In this document: one piece after another, positions 52,231 through 64,000 of the stretch | Position numbering within the stretch: position 1 is the first letter of the stretch | Layout of the letters: each line of letters starts with the position of its first letter | Program-made: the position numbers and the translations under genes | Notes under the pieces: model-generated | Told to the model about the DNA's origin: nothing | Database searches by the model: none | What the model saw: the letters and a program-made list of their open reading frames with translations, nothing else | Assembly: GCF_037975245.1 (NCBI RefSeq) | Contig: NC_092572.1 | Span: forward strand, 18,685,989 to 18,749,988 | Direction of reading: 5' to 3' | Source: Apostichopus japonicus | Lineage: Eukaryota > Echinodermata > Holothuroidea > Aspidochirotida > Stichopodidae | Length of the DNA: 64,000 bases

Positions 52231-54200
52231 GGTTGTAAACAACTTTGCATCATACTAATCTGGAAGCAATGAAAACATTCCCACATCATTGGATGATTAA
52301 TTACTTCTACGAAACATTTGTTGTGGATTTGCCATTTTCTAAGTACGAAACTTAACTGGATTATTTGGCCAAATCTCAGTGAACTCTTGAATTATAGATT
52401 TTTTTCCCTTCCAAAATGCCACATTTTCTGTTAGAATATTATTTTTCTGTGAGGAGATATAATTTGTACAATATAAACAAGTCTATTTTTCAACTCTGGT
52501 TTATTGAATTTCAGTTTACATTTCCTGCCTCTCTGTACTGACAGCAAGTTACTTGCCCTTCTTGTAATGTCAGTCTTGTACCTCCTTAGAGGATGAAAAA
52601 AGTCAACAATATTCTGCATTGCAACTGGATTGCCATGGTGATTACACTCACTGTGGTGTTGCCAGATACCTTCATGAACATTCACCAAAATTAAAAAATA
52701 AATGGTACCTTCACCATAAGTCATTCTCATTGGATGTGTTTGACATCTGCTAATACAGATATGTCTGGGCAATCGTAATATCCTTTAAAGGATTAGGTCT
52801 CTACCAGGAATGTCTCCACTCCTTCAACATGAGCTTGCTAATTGTTCTTAAATATATTTTCAACTGATTACAACCTTATATTCTTTTGGGCTTTGATACA
52901 CTATTTTAAATTTATGAAGTGATAAGTCATGCATTTAATGGCATTCCTGAAATATTCTGGCTGATGATTAATGCATGAATATGCATGAGTATGCAAATTT
53001 TTGTGAATTTTTACATAGGGTGACCTCACAGTCTCTTTCAAAAACATGACTGTAAATTGAACCAGAGACCTTTCAGCCATATCTGCTTCCTCACCGCTTT
53101 TCTCTTAATGGTCATCAAGAACTGGCTCAAATATGCTACAAAGTGATAATATAATAAATGGTCCCTTACATTCAAACATTTTTAAACAACTTCCACCGTC
53201 CAAAATCACTTTTCGTATCTAAGACCATTTCATTGTCTGATTTGAATACTCGTCAGTGTGTATGAATTGTTTCAAAGGTCTGGCGCCGCTTCGAGGAGAC
53301 AACTTTTGCAAAACTTTTGGCAATTTTCAGAATGTTAATTTTAGGAACTCTATGGATGCCCTTTAAAAATGACATTATTTTCTCTCTTTATTTTGGGGTA
53401 ATATCTATCATTTTTACTCCATCTTTTATAAATCGTCATAGATTATGAAAATTAATGTAATGGTTCAATTTTGCTTATACGGTAGAACCCACTGATACAT
53501 GAAATATGTTTAAGTAGCTGATCAAAATACAAAACAAAGCTCCTAATTTACCTTTTGTTTATAATACAGTTCATGATTCAAGCGAAATAATTTCTGTAAC
53601 AAAAATATACAAGTAAACAAACGCGTTAGCTTCAAACGAGAAACGTGACCCCCAAAGTTCACATACTCTGCATAAAAAATAACAAAAATGAAAGGGCAAA
53701 AAGTACTGACAATTTGGTAAAAATACATAACAAACTAAAGCAATACAATTCCTTTAACAAAATAAAAAAAAATATGTTGACTGCTTTAAAAAATGTTGAA
53801 AGAGCCACACTCATTTAACAGCCAAGCCAACAAATGATGCAGTGATAATGTGCATCCAACAAAAACCAAAATTGGGTTAGGGTCTTCTAAAGATTGACCA
53901 TTTGGTGGCGATACATTGAGAAAGATATTTAATGTTAAAAAAGGGCACCTTGGGTTGACTTACAAAAAAGAAGAAGAGGGGTGGGGGGGGGGAGTACAAA
54001 ATAGAGCAACAATGATCACAGAACCACACAAGGACAAAGCTTAAAATCTGTTGTTTTCATACAGAGAGAAAAAGTTGTCATCCAAGCATTCTCTTTTTCC
54101 ATCCTAGTTAAGGGATGACATGAACATTTCCTGTGAACAACAGTCTAACAGACTGGACGTTTCGATTGGTGAGTGAATGTCGTTATAGTTTCTATTATAT
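52231..54200. other. Gene-free stretch
   Basis: The only sizeable frame (minus, 52431-52772, 113 residues) shows no domain that I recognise and is not supported by splice context. GACGTTTCG near 54157 recalls the hammerhead-type motif at 61604 but lacks a clear stem II. Confidence 0.4.
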
Positions 54201-54220
54201 ACCAATACTATCTATACAGT

Positions 54221-54551
54221 TTTAAGAGCATAAATAAATCTAACAATACTCCTGAAAGGCAAGCTTTAATGATGACAGCAGTGATGGAGGGAGAGCAGTT
54301 GGGGGGGAGGGGTATTATACGGCTATGCTACTCTCTCTCCACCTCTGTTACATTCTATCACTCTCTCGTTAATAGGTATTTTTTTTAAGAGCATAAATAA
54401 ATCTAACAATACTCCTGAAAGGCAAGCTTTAATGATGACAGCAGTGATGGAGGGAGAGTAGTTGGGGGGGGGGGGAGGAGGAGGGGTATTATAAGGCTAT
54501 GCGTCTCTCTCTCCACCTCTCTTACTTTCTATCACTCTCTCGTCAATAGGT
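54221..54551. repeat. 163-bp tandem duplication
   Basis: TTTAAGAGCATAAATAAATC starts at 54221 and again at 54384. Both copies continue through CTCCTGAAAGGCAAGCTTTA, a G-rich run, and CTATCACTCTCTCGT. Confidence 0.92.
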
Positions 54552-54559
54552 GAGCACAT

Positions 54560-57420
54560 GACTAATCAGCAATAGGTCATTGTTTGAGCAAGAGGACCAT
54601 CAGGCTGTTCAAATAATGTAAATATATTAGATTTAATCACAATTTGAGGGGTTTAAGGCATCACAACATGAACTCGGGGGACCAAGGATAGATGGGCCCT
54701 AAAGTGAGCCCTTGCGAGACTGCAGAAGCCGATGAGGTTTGGTTTGCACATCTTGATGGCATTGAACCGATCACTTTCGAACAAGATGTGTTGTGGCACC
54801 TCGTTTTAGGCCCGGGGGCCCAGAGAGGCCCTGGGGCTTTGTCCCCCCTCTCAACCCTCTGGTGTTATGCCATTGATTTATATAGACCTACAATAGGGTA
54901 CCATGCGTGTGTTGCGTGCACATACTACATGCAAAATAACTTCATTAAGCTCACACTACTTCCTGTTCAAATCGGAAGGCTAAATCACATGCACCTTTTA
55001 AGCCAAGGTTGCGAAGCCTATGGAAAGACTTTTTATGGTTTAAAAAAAACAAAAAGAGTACAACATTAATTCGAAGGAAAACTAATGAGAGATTCAACAT
55101 TTTCGAAAACCTTAGCCAAGTGGTGTGAATCAAAAACAGAGTAAGGAATTTTCATGTTAACATATGCATGATCCACCATCATAATTATAAATATGATTAG
55201 TCTCAAGGCAATAAGTTGTGCGCATTTTTTAATGTGCACATTTTCTTGCGAGAATCACCGTTACACCCAACCAAATCTGCAACAATACTGGTATGAGAAC
55301 ATTTAATTATATTGAAAACAATCTCTGTGCCCCCCCCCCAAAAAAAACAACCCAAGAACTTTTGATTCCTCCATGTTTCTATATAGCAATGCATTTTTCT
55401 ACGTTGACAACCCTTAATCCATCATATGCACATATAAACAAATGAAGACGTTACAGGTAAATAAATGTTACCCCATATATAGCTAGAGTTTTTCTGTTGA
55501 TAGATATTACCGTTTATCTATGTGTCTTCATTTTTCTCGAAAGATGACTTGAGCAAGTCAACAATATTTTAACAGAGACTCACATCGAGTCAAGAGCAAA
55601 ACTACTAGGGGATCCTCCTGCCCCTCTTCCCAATTCGTAAACTTTCCACGGACAACTCCTGGGCATGCTGCTACAGAAAGTACAACACTCTATGACAAAA
55701 TATGAGGATAGTCCTCATTTCTTTATTGGATGAATGAATCAACCCAAAGTTTGACTGCATATTTACATTTCCACATAAGAATCCATACCGTATAATAATC
55801 AAATTTGCAACACCCAAATAACTCTTAGCACCGATACTTAACCTATAACTTACAAAATTAACAAATTCTTTTGTAGACTTTATTCGTCAGCTCTGGAGAG
55901 CGGTTTTTCTTTGAAAAGAATCAGAACTTAACAATACTGACATATTTCATGGCTTTTCTATCTATTATACAGTGGCGATAGACAAATATCGTAATCTCCA
56001 GGAGCAAATAGAAACAAATATTGGTACAGTGTTTATTTCCTTGATGACTCATTTCCTGTTAGTCTTTAAAAATGCAAAACAATGGGTACATGTAGATAGA
56101 ACGGTGACAAATCATTTTAAACTCTTTGACTTCCCTAAACCACCACCACTCACTTCCTCTTCCAAGTAACCATGCATTACTTATGAGGTGTGTGTTTTAA
56201 CAAGTAACAGCAACAGGATTAACAATCTCATCAGTAGAACACAAACTATAAAGCATGTTGCTTTTCTCAATTTGATATCTATTGCTAAAAAACAACAACA
56301 GTAAACAAACAAAACAACCCTTAATGTAAACAACACAAGTTTACTGGGGCTATGTTGAAGGTTTAAAGGTTGGGCAGGGAAGGAACTAAATAATTTGTTA
56401 AGAAAGGCTGCCAGTTTCGTGACCATCTCTCTAAAATCCTGTGGGCTTATTGGGCTATGTTTGCTAGTTGGATGCATTATAACAAAATGGTATATACCGT
56501 ATGAAAAGAGATACTGTAGCTATTACACTTAAAATACATATATACCTCTAGAAATTTGCCACTGAAATGTGTACTTCATGCTGCAGTTTGTGTAATCATT
56601 TACCCGCTATCCTGCAGTAGGCCTATCGTATTCCATGGACGAACCAAAGATTACGGTATGTGAAGACACCACTGTATCACAAAAGTCCATCAAACTAGTT
56701 TCACACGGAATAACAATATAATCAGGTCTAAACTTAGCGGTTTTGCAACACAAACATTAAATCATTGCATGAATTTGTTGGATATAACAGTTTTGTTCTC
56801 AGCAGATTTAAGAGATTCACTACAAGGATCAATTGAACACAAATAGTGTTTAAACCACCAAAATTCTACAATCCACGTAGTCATTCTGATTCATATGTAT
56901 GCTCCAATGCAAAATATAGCATCATCTCCAGTTTTAATTATTCGTATACATTTTATATTTTTAACTTGTAAGAATTATTGTGAATATTCATTGATTGGAA
57001 TGGCCAGACGAATGAATACATAATCATCGTCCGGTGACTGGTGAATTAACCAAGCAAAAAAATAACACAGATTAAGAAAAGAATATGGATGGAAAATATC
57101 AGATACTGCTGGGGGGGGGGTCTGATTAATAATATTCGTAGGTCAAAGATAATGGGAAGAGTGGCATAGATGTAAACCTAATGTCTTTTGGCTAATAACA
57201 TAAAATGCCTCTTCAAGAAAACAACCTCATACATTCTTTAAAAAATAAATTCTGCAGAAAAGAAAAATGTGAATTTAGCATATGACCATGCTCTTATAAG
57301 GCGGCCTCCTGCACAATATAAACGTATGCAAATTATCTGCGTAAAAAGAACGGTAATTTGTACCGTTAAGCTGCTAGAGTCATGTATACCGGAATCTGTA
57401 ACAGTATACAGCATTATCTA
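54560..57420. other. Gene-free stretch
   Basis: No supported coding region. The GC-rich stretch at 54680-54860 (CCCGGGGGCCCAGAGAGGCC) looks like transposon-derived sequence. The 125-codon frame across it has no recognisable domain. Confidence 0.4.
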
Positions 57421-57426
57421 CAACAG

Positions 57427-57430
<4 letters not shown>

Positions 57431-57497
<67 letters not shown>

Positions 57498-57505
57498 TTA
57501 TATAT
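57431..57505. repeat. (TA)n microsatellite
   Basis: About 60 bp of uninterrupted TA followed by degenerate TATATATTTATATA. Confidence 0.95.
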
Positions 57506-57799
57506 CATTTAACAAAGTCTGTTCGCAGTATCTCTTGCGAGATCCGGCTTTAGGAATCACAAATGATTTCGAGTTGGTTAGCATCACGTTTGATCTCTCG
57601 AGCAATGCAATTATGTCACCAAAGCAGAACTAGTATTGTTTGATACAGGTGACAAACGCCTACTGTGGAAATACGACCTTCCTTACCGGTTCCCAACCTC
57701 TGTCGCCTAGTATTTTGGGTGTCCGCATGTAAAGGGGCGGCCTGGGTTCGAATCATGGAAGTTTCTTCACTGTTCTGGATTTTCCAACTCACTACGATT

Positions 57800-59310
57800 T
57801 CCTCAACAGTAATATTACCATTATCAGCAACAGTGACATAAACCATTACCGTTAACAGTAATATAAACTATTATTGTAACGGTAAGGTACTAGCAATTTC
57901 CTTAACAGTGATATTACCCTTATCTGTACAGTACCAAATAAATTTAACAGTAATATAAACCATTACCTTTAACAGTTAAATAAACTATTAATGCAACAGT
58001 AAAATATAGCATAACCTGTAACAGTTACATTACCTTGTGCATAACAGTAGTATATACTATTATAATAACAGCAAGATAGCATTGTCTGTAACAGTAATAG
58101 ATACCATCATTTCATTACAGTAATCCATACCATTCGTTCATAACAGTAATCCATACTATCATTACATAACAGTAATCCATACCATCATTTCATAACAGTA
58201 ATCCATACTATCATTACATAACAGTAATCCATACCATCATTTCATCACAGTAATCCATACCATCATTTCATTACAGTAATCCATACCATTCGTTCATAAC
58301 AGTAATCCATACTATCATTACATAACAGTAATCCATACCATCATTTCATAACAGTAATCCATACTATCATTACATAACAGTAATCCATACCATCATTTCA
58401 TAACAGTAATCTCATACCATCATTACATAACAGTAATCCATTCCATCATTTCATAACAGTAATCTCATACCATCATTACATAACAGTAATCCATTCCATC
58501 ATTTCATAACAGTAATCCATACTATCATTTCATAACAGTAATCCATACCATCATTACATAACAGTAATCCCATCCCATCATTCATAAAGTAATCCATTCC
58601 ATCATTTCATAACAGTAATCCATACCATCATTTCATTACAGTAATCCATACCATTCGTTCATAACAGTAATCCATACTATCATTACATAACAGTAATCCA
58701 TACCATCATTTCATAACAGTAATCCATACTATCATTACATAACAGTAATCCATACCATCATTTCATAACAGTAATCTCATACCATCATTACATAACAGTA
58801 ATCCATTCCATCATTTCATAACAGTAATCTCATACCATCATTACATAACAGTAATCCATTCCATCATTTCATAACAGTAATCCATACTATCATTTCATAA
58901 CAGTAATCCATACCATCATTACATAACAGTAATCCCATCCCATCATTCATAAAGTAATCCATTCCATCATTTCATAACAGTAATCCATACCATCATTTCA
59001 TAACAGTAATCCATACCATCATTTCATAACAGTAATCCCATACCATCATTCATAAAGTAATCCATTCCATCATTTCATAACAGTAATCCCATACCATCAT
59101 TTCATAACAGTAATCCATACCATCATTAATAACAGTAATCCATTCCATCATGTCATAACAGGAATTTATACCATCATTTCATAACAGTAATCCCATACCA
59201 TCATTCCATTACAGTAATCCATATCATTCGTTCATAACAGTAATCCCATACCATCATTTCATAACAGTAATCTCATACCATCATTTCATAACAGTAACAC
59301 GTACACCATT
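57800..59310. repeat. 26-bp minisatellite (CAGTAATCCATACCATCATT type) with higher-order repeat
   Basis: About 50 units of AACAGTAATCCATACCATCA plus TTTCAT, degenerate at the left edge (AACAGTAATATAAACCATTA). Variant units recur with a 365-bp period: CCATTCGTTC at 58286 and 58651, and CAGTAATCCCATCCCATC at 58562 and 58927. Confidence 0.95.
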
Positions 59311-59492
59311 CTCTGCCACAGTACCCAATAACCATCATGTATGTTTTACACCGTCTGTTAAGATAAGAAAATAAAACAATTTCTATTTTTACTTCTGCCA
59401 AAAAGAGAAGCATATTATATATATATATATATGTATCCCACATTGCTAAGACTCTATTTTGTTCCAACTAAATCTCTTTCTGTTAATCTCCT

Positions 59493-59776
59493 TCATCCCA
59501 CGTGGGCCGACAGCTCCTCATCTCCGCTGCAGTCCGAGTCCTCCTTCATTATCTCCTCCAATATCCGTCTGGCTTTAGCGACTCTATGATGAGATATATC
59601 CAACGCTTTGATGACCTCGTCCTCCGGGAAGCCTTCTGTCACCAGCAACCGCACACTGGGATCGGGATGCATGTTGCCATTCCTCGTTATAGGCTGACTG
59701 GATTGGCTTCTTGGTTGAGTTGGCGCGCTTGGCTGTTTTGTAAAAGTAGTCGAAAGAGGTATTTGGGAATCATATC
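59493..59776 (-). CDS. Last coding exon of a CBL-like protein: UBA domain
   Basis: Acceptor CGATTTTAG, 284 nt, phase 1 in, TGA stop at 59493-59495. A polar linker (PSAPTQPRSQSSQPITRNGN) leads into a UBA-like three-helix region: SVRLLVTEGFPEDEVIKALD, then AKARRILEEIMKED. The pattern 'L...GF....V.+AL.I.....A+.IL.E' fits the C-terminal UBA of CBL ubiquitin ligases. ACK1-type kinases also end in a UBA, so the family call is provisional. The protein ends in an acidic tail (DCSGDEELSAHVG). In CBL the UBA mediates dimerisation and ubiquitin contact. Confidence 0.65.
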
Positions 59777-60999
59777 CTAAAATCGGTAGGTTAAATTAGT
59801 TTATAACATTGTGACATTCTCAGAGCCAGCTCTAGGACGACTTTTGAGAGCTTTGTTTCAAATATTATCAACCTGCAGTTCTTTGGCAACCTTTACCTTT
59901 ACGTTTTGCAGAAAATACTGGAAAATAACAGCCAAAATAAAAAAAAAAGGTCATGTATAATACAACCGAACATAGTTTGTACCAACAATAACGTGAAAAG
60001 TTGCCATCAACTAGAGCAGTGTTTTCTCGACCTTTTCTCTGAGATTCCCCACTTGGGTGAAAAAGTGTTTCCTCATTCACCCCTCCCAAAACATTTTTAC
60101 AAAATAGGTACCATATTGTTTGTCAATCACTTTCTATCACATACTGTATGTAATATCTAGCAATAACATGAATCAATCAGTGTTCATGTTAACTATTACG
60201 ATTCACTCTACAATACACAAAGTCAAATGTTCATGTTTATCTGTAATCCTTGGATATGGAGTGATAACAGTAGGCTACGAATGTTCAGACCACTGAATTA
60301 CAAGCACTATGGAAGAGTCTGCTTCTCAGAGTAGGTTCCTCCATTCTTAAGAACCATTCCCCCCTCGCGCCCCCCCCCCCATTCTCCTCAGTTCATCCCC
60401 AAGACTTTTCAGTTCTCCCCTGGGGGTCCACATGGACCCCTGGTTGAGAAGCATTGAACTAGAGCAATACACAGACCTGGTGTCACCTTCCCTTCATTAC
60501 TAAGCATAATAGTCATTCTGGAAAGAATTCAAGATTAAGGCACTTTAGTTGACAAGTTTGTCAGGGCTTACCTAAGATTGCAACTGATCATACTAATGCA
60601 CTTATTAAACAGAACAATTAACTATTCCAGCTATTAATGGATTGCATCGTCACTGGTTCTTAGTAACGAATGGCAGACAAAAGGGAAACCAGGAAAGAGC
60701 TGCTTTACAAATAGTTTGAAAAGGGAAGTCAGACAATTAAACACATTCATTACACTCTATGACTTCAGTTAACAAACCACCAAAGACCATTCACATCACG
60801 CATGGGCACGTCAACCACAATTTGATATAAACTTACATAAACTTATGAATACGGCATCAGAAGAAAAGGAAAAAAAAACAACCCAGAACCAATTGTGAAT
60901 ATTTTTAAGAGTAAGAAATAGTACCAGGCAAAGATCTCAGAAATATATGAATTCATGATTGCTGATGGAATACAAAGTTAGTAGAGATGAATGATTTAC

Positions 61000-61061
61000 C
61001 TCAGAGGTAGGTGACATTCTCTTTGGAAGAGGGGGCACATCGTACCAATCTTCACTGTTTG
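61000..61061 (-). CDS. Exon of the CBL-like gene with YDVPP motif
   Basis: 62 nt, acceptor CTCTCATTTTAG, donor GTAAATCATT; phase 1 in, 0 out. Encodes NSEDWYDVPPLPKRMSPTSE. Acidic residues before YDVP make a typical Crk-SH2 binding site once phosphorylated, followed by a short proline motif. It splices in frame with the 61958-62026 exon. The next exon known (59493-59776) needs phase 1, so one exon between them is missing from this annotation. Confidence 0.65.
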
Positions 61062-61570
61062 CTAAAATGAGAGCAAAAACCAACAAAAATGAGTCAAAAT
61101 CTTAGACAAACAGGAAAAAACCAAAAAATTGACTAACCTTTATAATCATCATCTGTATATTTACACAGAACAGTTTATTGGGAACAAATTACATAAGTAC
61201 GACTCTCAAACTTCGCATCTCAGCCCATTGTTTTAAATATGAGATTAGTCACCAGTTTGTAAATCTATTTTTTTTTTCAATCTTTTACTGTTGGTACATT
61301 TCACCACTTGGAAGATACAGATAAAACGCTACACCTGAACTGGCAAGCCCTTACGCTGGGAGTTGCATATGTTACGGGGATTTTTCCGCACAAGTTTGGC
61401 ATTTGTCATGTTTAGTATATATATACAGTATTGCCGACACCTCGCACCTACTCATTATATGAATACCTTTGATGCTGAATGTCACATTTGAATGTTGCTT
61501 CCATAGGTTAAGAACATTCACACATTTCTTTCTCATTCTAACATAACAATACCTAATGAGATAAAAAAAA

Positions 61571-61618
61571 AATTTAGCCTCAGAAGAAGATCCTGCTAGG
61601 ATCGAAACGTCAGGCCAA
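61571..61618 (+). ncRNA. Hammerhead-ribozyme-like relic
   Basis: The order of elements matches a minimal hammerhead: stem I GCCT (61577-61580) pairing with AGGC (61612-61615), core CAGAAGA, stem II GATCCT-GCT-AGGATC (61589-61603), then GAAAC and GTC with the would-be cleavage after 61611. The catalytic core should be CTGANGA; here T at the second place is A, and one extra A precedes stem II, so it is probably inactive. Such minimal hammerheads are known in Penelope-like elements. Confidence 0.5.
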
Positions 61619-61957
61619 CTTACTTTTACACATAACAATATCCACGTAGAACTTACATCTACCGGTCTGATCCTAAGCGAAGAGTCCTTTACTAGTTTCA
61701 TACAACTCATCATTAATTTGTGTCCCACAAATTCTAATGGAATAATTTGTTGCTACATTTAAAGACTTCCACTGTCTATGACCTAATTTTTATTCTTCTT
61801 CTGTTACATTTTTAGTGTTTTGCTTAAAATGTAGAGTCTGTGTTTCCGTTTTTTCTCCCTGACAAGCTATGGACGAATGCCTAACGTAAATTGAAATCTG
61901 TGTCTTGCCAGGAAATGGAAGGCAAGTTAAGCAGAGAAGGTTGATCTTTTGCTTTAC

Positions 61958-62026
61958 CTAGTGGAGGAGTGTCAACAAGTGGCTGCCGTGGTTTTGGTTT
62001 GTCATAGATATCTTCATGTACAGGAT
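61958..62026 (-). CDS. Exon of the CBL-like gene with EDIYDKP motif
   Basis: 69 nt, acceptor TTATCACTCCCAG, donor GTAAAGCAAA, phase 1-1. Encodes DPVHEDIYDKPKPRQPLVDT then PPL. EDIYDKP is another YxxP SH2-binding motif and KPKPRQP is SH3-ligand-like. The upstream exons with the TKB and RING domains expected for CBL are not in the window; none could be found between 62027 and 64000. Confidence 0.65.
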   Translation of the reverse strand: MLYMKISMTNQNHGSHLLTLLH

Positions 62027-62934
62027 CTGGGAGTGATAAGATAAAACCAAATTCAGACAATAATAATACACAAATCAAAAAGGGAACAGAGCAGAAAACA
62101 TAAAAAAAAAATTAAAAATTAAAAAAAAGGATGAAAAGAAGATTATATATAATAGAAAAAAAGCACAGTTGTTAATTTGTTCATTAGATGTGCTATCACA
62201 CACACACAAAGTTATTCAAGTAGTAGACAGTTAGGCCTCCAATCTACTAATATATCTATGAACACAAATACAAAGATAACTGTATTATTTCAAACCCTTT
62301 TCAATATATATATCCATTGAATATTCATTAGTTATGTACACATAACATCACATACGCAATGGGGCTTGCTGACTACGAACAAACTTAACAGAGGACACTG
62401 TCATATCGTTCCCACCCAGTTTCACAAACTTTGTGACGCCGGAAAGTCCCATTACCAAGGTCACAAATTAATAGGCCAAACCAAAACCACTAGCCTGCCA
62501 ACAATGTCTGACTCAGAATACTAATTCACACACCTCTATTCTTAGCTATTGCTGACTAATGGCAGTTCTCTGGGGTTTTTTTTTCCTTTCTTTGTATACA
62601 CCTTCATTGCCACAAAAGATGATCTTAACATATTGAAAGTATTCCATACAAAAGATATATTTCCTGCTGACTAACGTACAAGTTTCTTTTCCATTTTCTT
62701 TCAATGACCGAAAGTGACGTCGCCATGTTAATTGCTAACGAAGCTAGAACAACAGAAAGTTAATTCTCGAGTACATACACGAATGTCACTTGAAACAAAG
62801 ACAAACTTAAAACAATGGAGACTTCCTACAAAGCAGACAAACTTGAGAAATTTTTTAGGTCTGGAGATATACATATTATGTATTGTCTGTCTATGAAATA
62901 ACTCAACACAATGACCTCACACATCATATATTGT

Positions 62935-63420
62935 CTATATATATATATATATAAGACCCTCATTCCACATTATAGTTATCACTCCTATGACATCACATAT
63001 GATGTATTATCTCATCCATATATGACATCACATATGATGTATTATCTCATCCATATGACATCATCTATGATGTTTTATCTATGGCTCTCACACCTATGAC
63101 ATCACATAAGATGTATTGTCTAGGGCTCTCACACCAATGACATCACATTAGATGTATTATCTCAACTGTATAACATCACATATGATGTATTGTCTATGGC
63201 TCTCACACCTATGACATCACATATGATGTATTATCTATGGTTCTCACACCAATGACATCACATATGATGTATTATCTCAACTGTATGACATCATATATGA
63301 TGTATAATCTATGGCTCTCACACCTATGACATCACATAAGATGTATTGTCTAGGGCTCTCACACCAATGACATCACATATGATGTATTTTCTCAACCGTA
63401 TGATATCGCACATTTACGTA
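62935..63420. repeat. Minisatellite of TGACATCACATATGATGTAT units
   Basis: About a dozen units of ATGACATCACATATGATGTA TTATCT, alternating with CTCATCCAT, CTCAACTGT or ATGGCTCTCACACC spacers of variable length. Each unit can form a small hairpin (ACATCA-CATA-TGATGT). Degenerate units continue to about 63660. Confidence 0.92.
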
Positions 63421-63660
63421 TTGCCAATCTATGAGTCTGAACCCTGTGATATCACAAATTATATATTGTCTCTACATGAATCTAAATCTCAGTGACGTCA
63501 CAATAACCCATTGCCTATTAATAAATCCCAGCCCAAAGATATCACAAATTATGTATCATATCACTGCAACGACAACACACATATCACATCGCCTATAAAT
63601 TATCTGAAACCAATAACATCACACTAATTAATTATCTCTACATTAATATTGCCCAAACTA

Positions 63661-64000
63661 CATCAAATTAATGAACTGTTTATAGACAAGCATAGCTTGA
63701 CCTGACTAGCCTAGTAGAGAGTTACAGTGTTACATGATAAGTGCTGCAAAAAGAATTTCTCTATTATGCAAGTATTGCAGCAATGGTCAAGTTACTACTG
63801 GTATAACTAAATACAGGATAACTATAGTATTTCCTAGTTTTTCTGATCGTTAAATATTGCTAATTAAGTTTAACCTGAAGCTTGTTGCTATGGTAGATGG
63901 AATCAAATGATATTTTTAGGTGCTTTTGGTGACCTTACAACCACTTATAGCTCACATTCACAAAAAATGCCCACTCTAACAGACTTTGAATTTACTACAA
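63661..64000. other. Right edge, no feature seen
   Basis: AT-rich sequence with no recognisable exon or repeat. Confidence 0.4.

Noticed and set aside
52431-52772. 113-codon minus-strand frame downstream of AAR2
   Set aside because: No recognisable domain, no neighbouring exon, and biased composition; probably chance.
54150-54175. Second hammerhead-like site (GGACGTTTCG, minus strand GAAACGTCC)
   Set aside because: The GAAACGTC core is present but no stem II hairpin or CTGANGA partner could be found nearby.
54692-55069. 125-codon plus-strand frame
   Set aside because: Runs across a GC-rich transposon-like segment and AT-rich sequence with no domain pattern.
57800-59310. CRISPR array
   Set aside because: The 26-bp units are contiguous variants without unique spacers, in a eukaryotic genome; it is a minisatellite.

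Overview
The window looks like invertebrate deuterostome nuclear DNA. It is AT-rich and intron-rich, with canonical GT/AG splice sites, many (AT)n arrays, minisatellites, DNA-transposon and retroelement remnants, and a huge mosaic extracellular-protein gene. The Reeler + HYR + EGF + CUB mixture suggests an echinoderm (perhaps a sea cucumber), but the species is an inference. No prokaryotic or viral features were seen.

Region 1, about 0-41 kb, minus strand: one large modular secreted-protein gene read from 40908 leftwards. I could assemble 30 exons by eye, plus one doubtful terminal exon. They give: signal peptide, Reeler domain (3 exons), EGF, divergent HYR-like domain, CUB-like domain, eight HYR domains, nine EGF-like domains, one HYR, then two tandem copies of an HYR-EGF-CUB cassette. 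From exon 4 on every exon is phase 1-1, so any cassette can be duplicated without breaking frame. The model without the last exon encodes 2019 residues; with it, about 2046. Introns hold a 188-bp satellite, minisatellites, (AT)n arrays, a 1.75-kb terminal-inverted-repeat element carrying six copies of an identical CpG-rich 14-mer, and a short retroposon whose head is the 5' end of U2 snRNA.

Region 2, about 41-49 kb: gene-free. It holds a Penelope-like retroelement remnant, a nest of DNA transposons (at least three levels), a palindromic MITE, and an array of hairpin-forming repeats. An L1/Tx1-like reverse-transcriptase remnant lies in the first intron of the big gene (39.3-39.6 kb).

Region 3, 49.4-50.5 kb, plus strand: an intact single-exon coding sequence for AAR2, the U5 snRNP assembly factor, followed by about 9 kb with no convincing gene.

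Region 4, 59.4-62.1 kb, minus strand: three 3' coding exons of a signalling adaptor with YDxP-type tyrosine motifs and a C-terminal UBA domain, most like CBL-family ubiquitin ligases. The rest of that gene is missing or outside the window. Long minisatellites flank it at 57.8-59.3 kb (with a 365-bp higher-order repeat) and 62.9-63.4 kb. A hammerhead-ribozyme-like relic sits in one intron.

The most notable observations are the alternating two-type HYR supradomain array, the eight-cysteine EGF variant, the recent HYR-EGF-CUB cassette duplication with visible breakpoints, the U2-headed retroposon with a 12-bp target-site duplication, and the inverted-repeat element with the repeated GTGACTCGCGTGAC motif.
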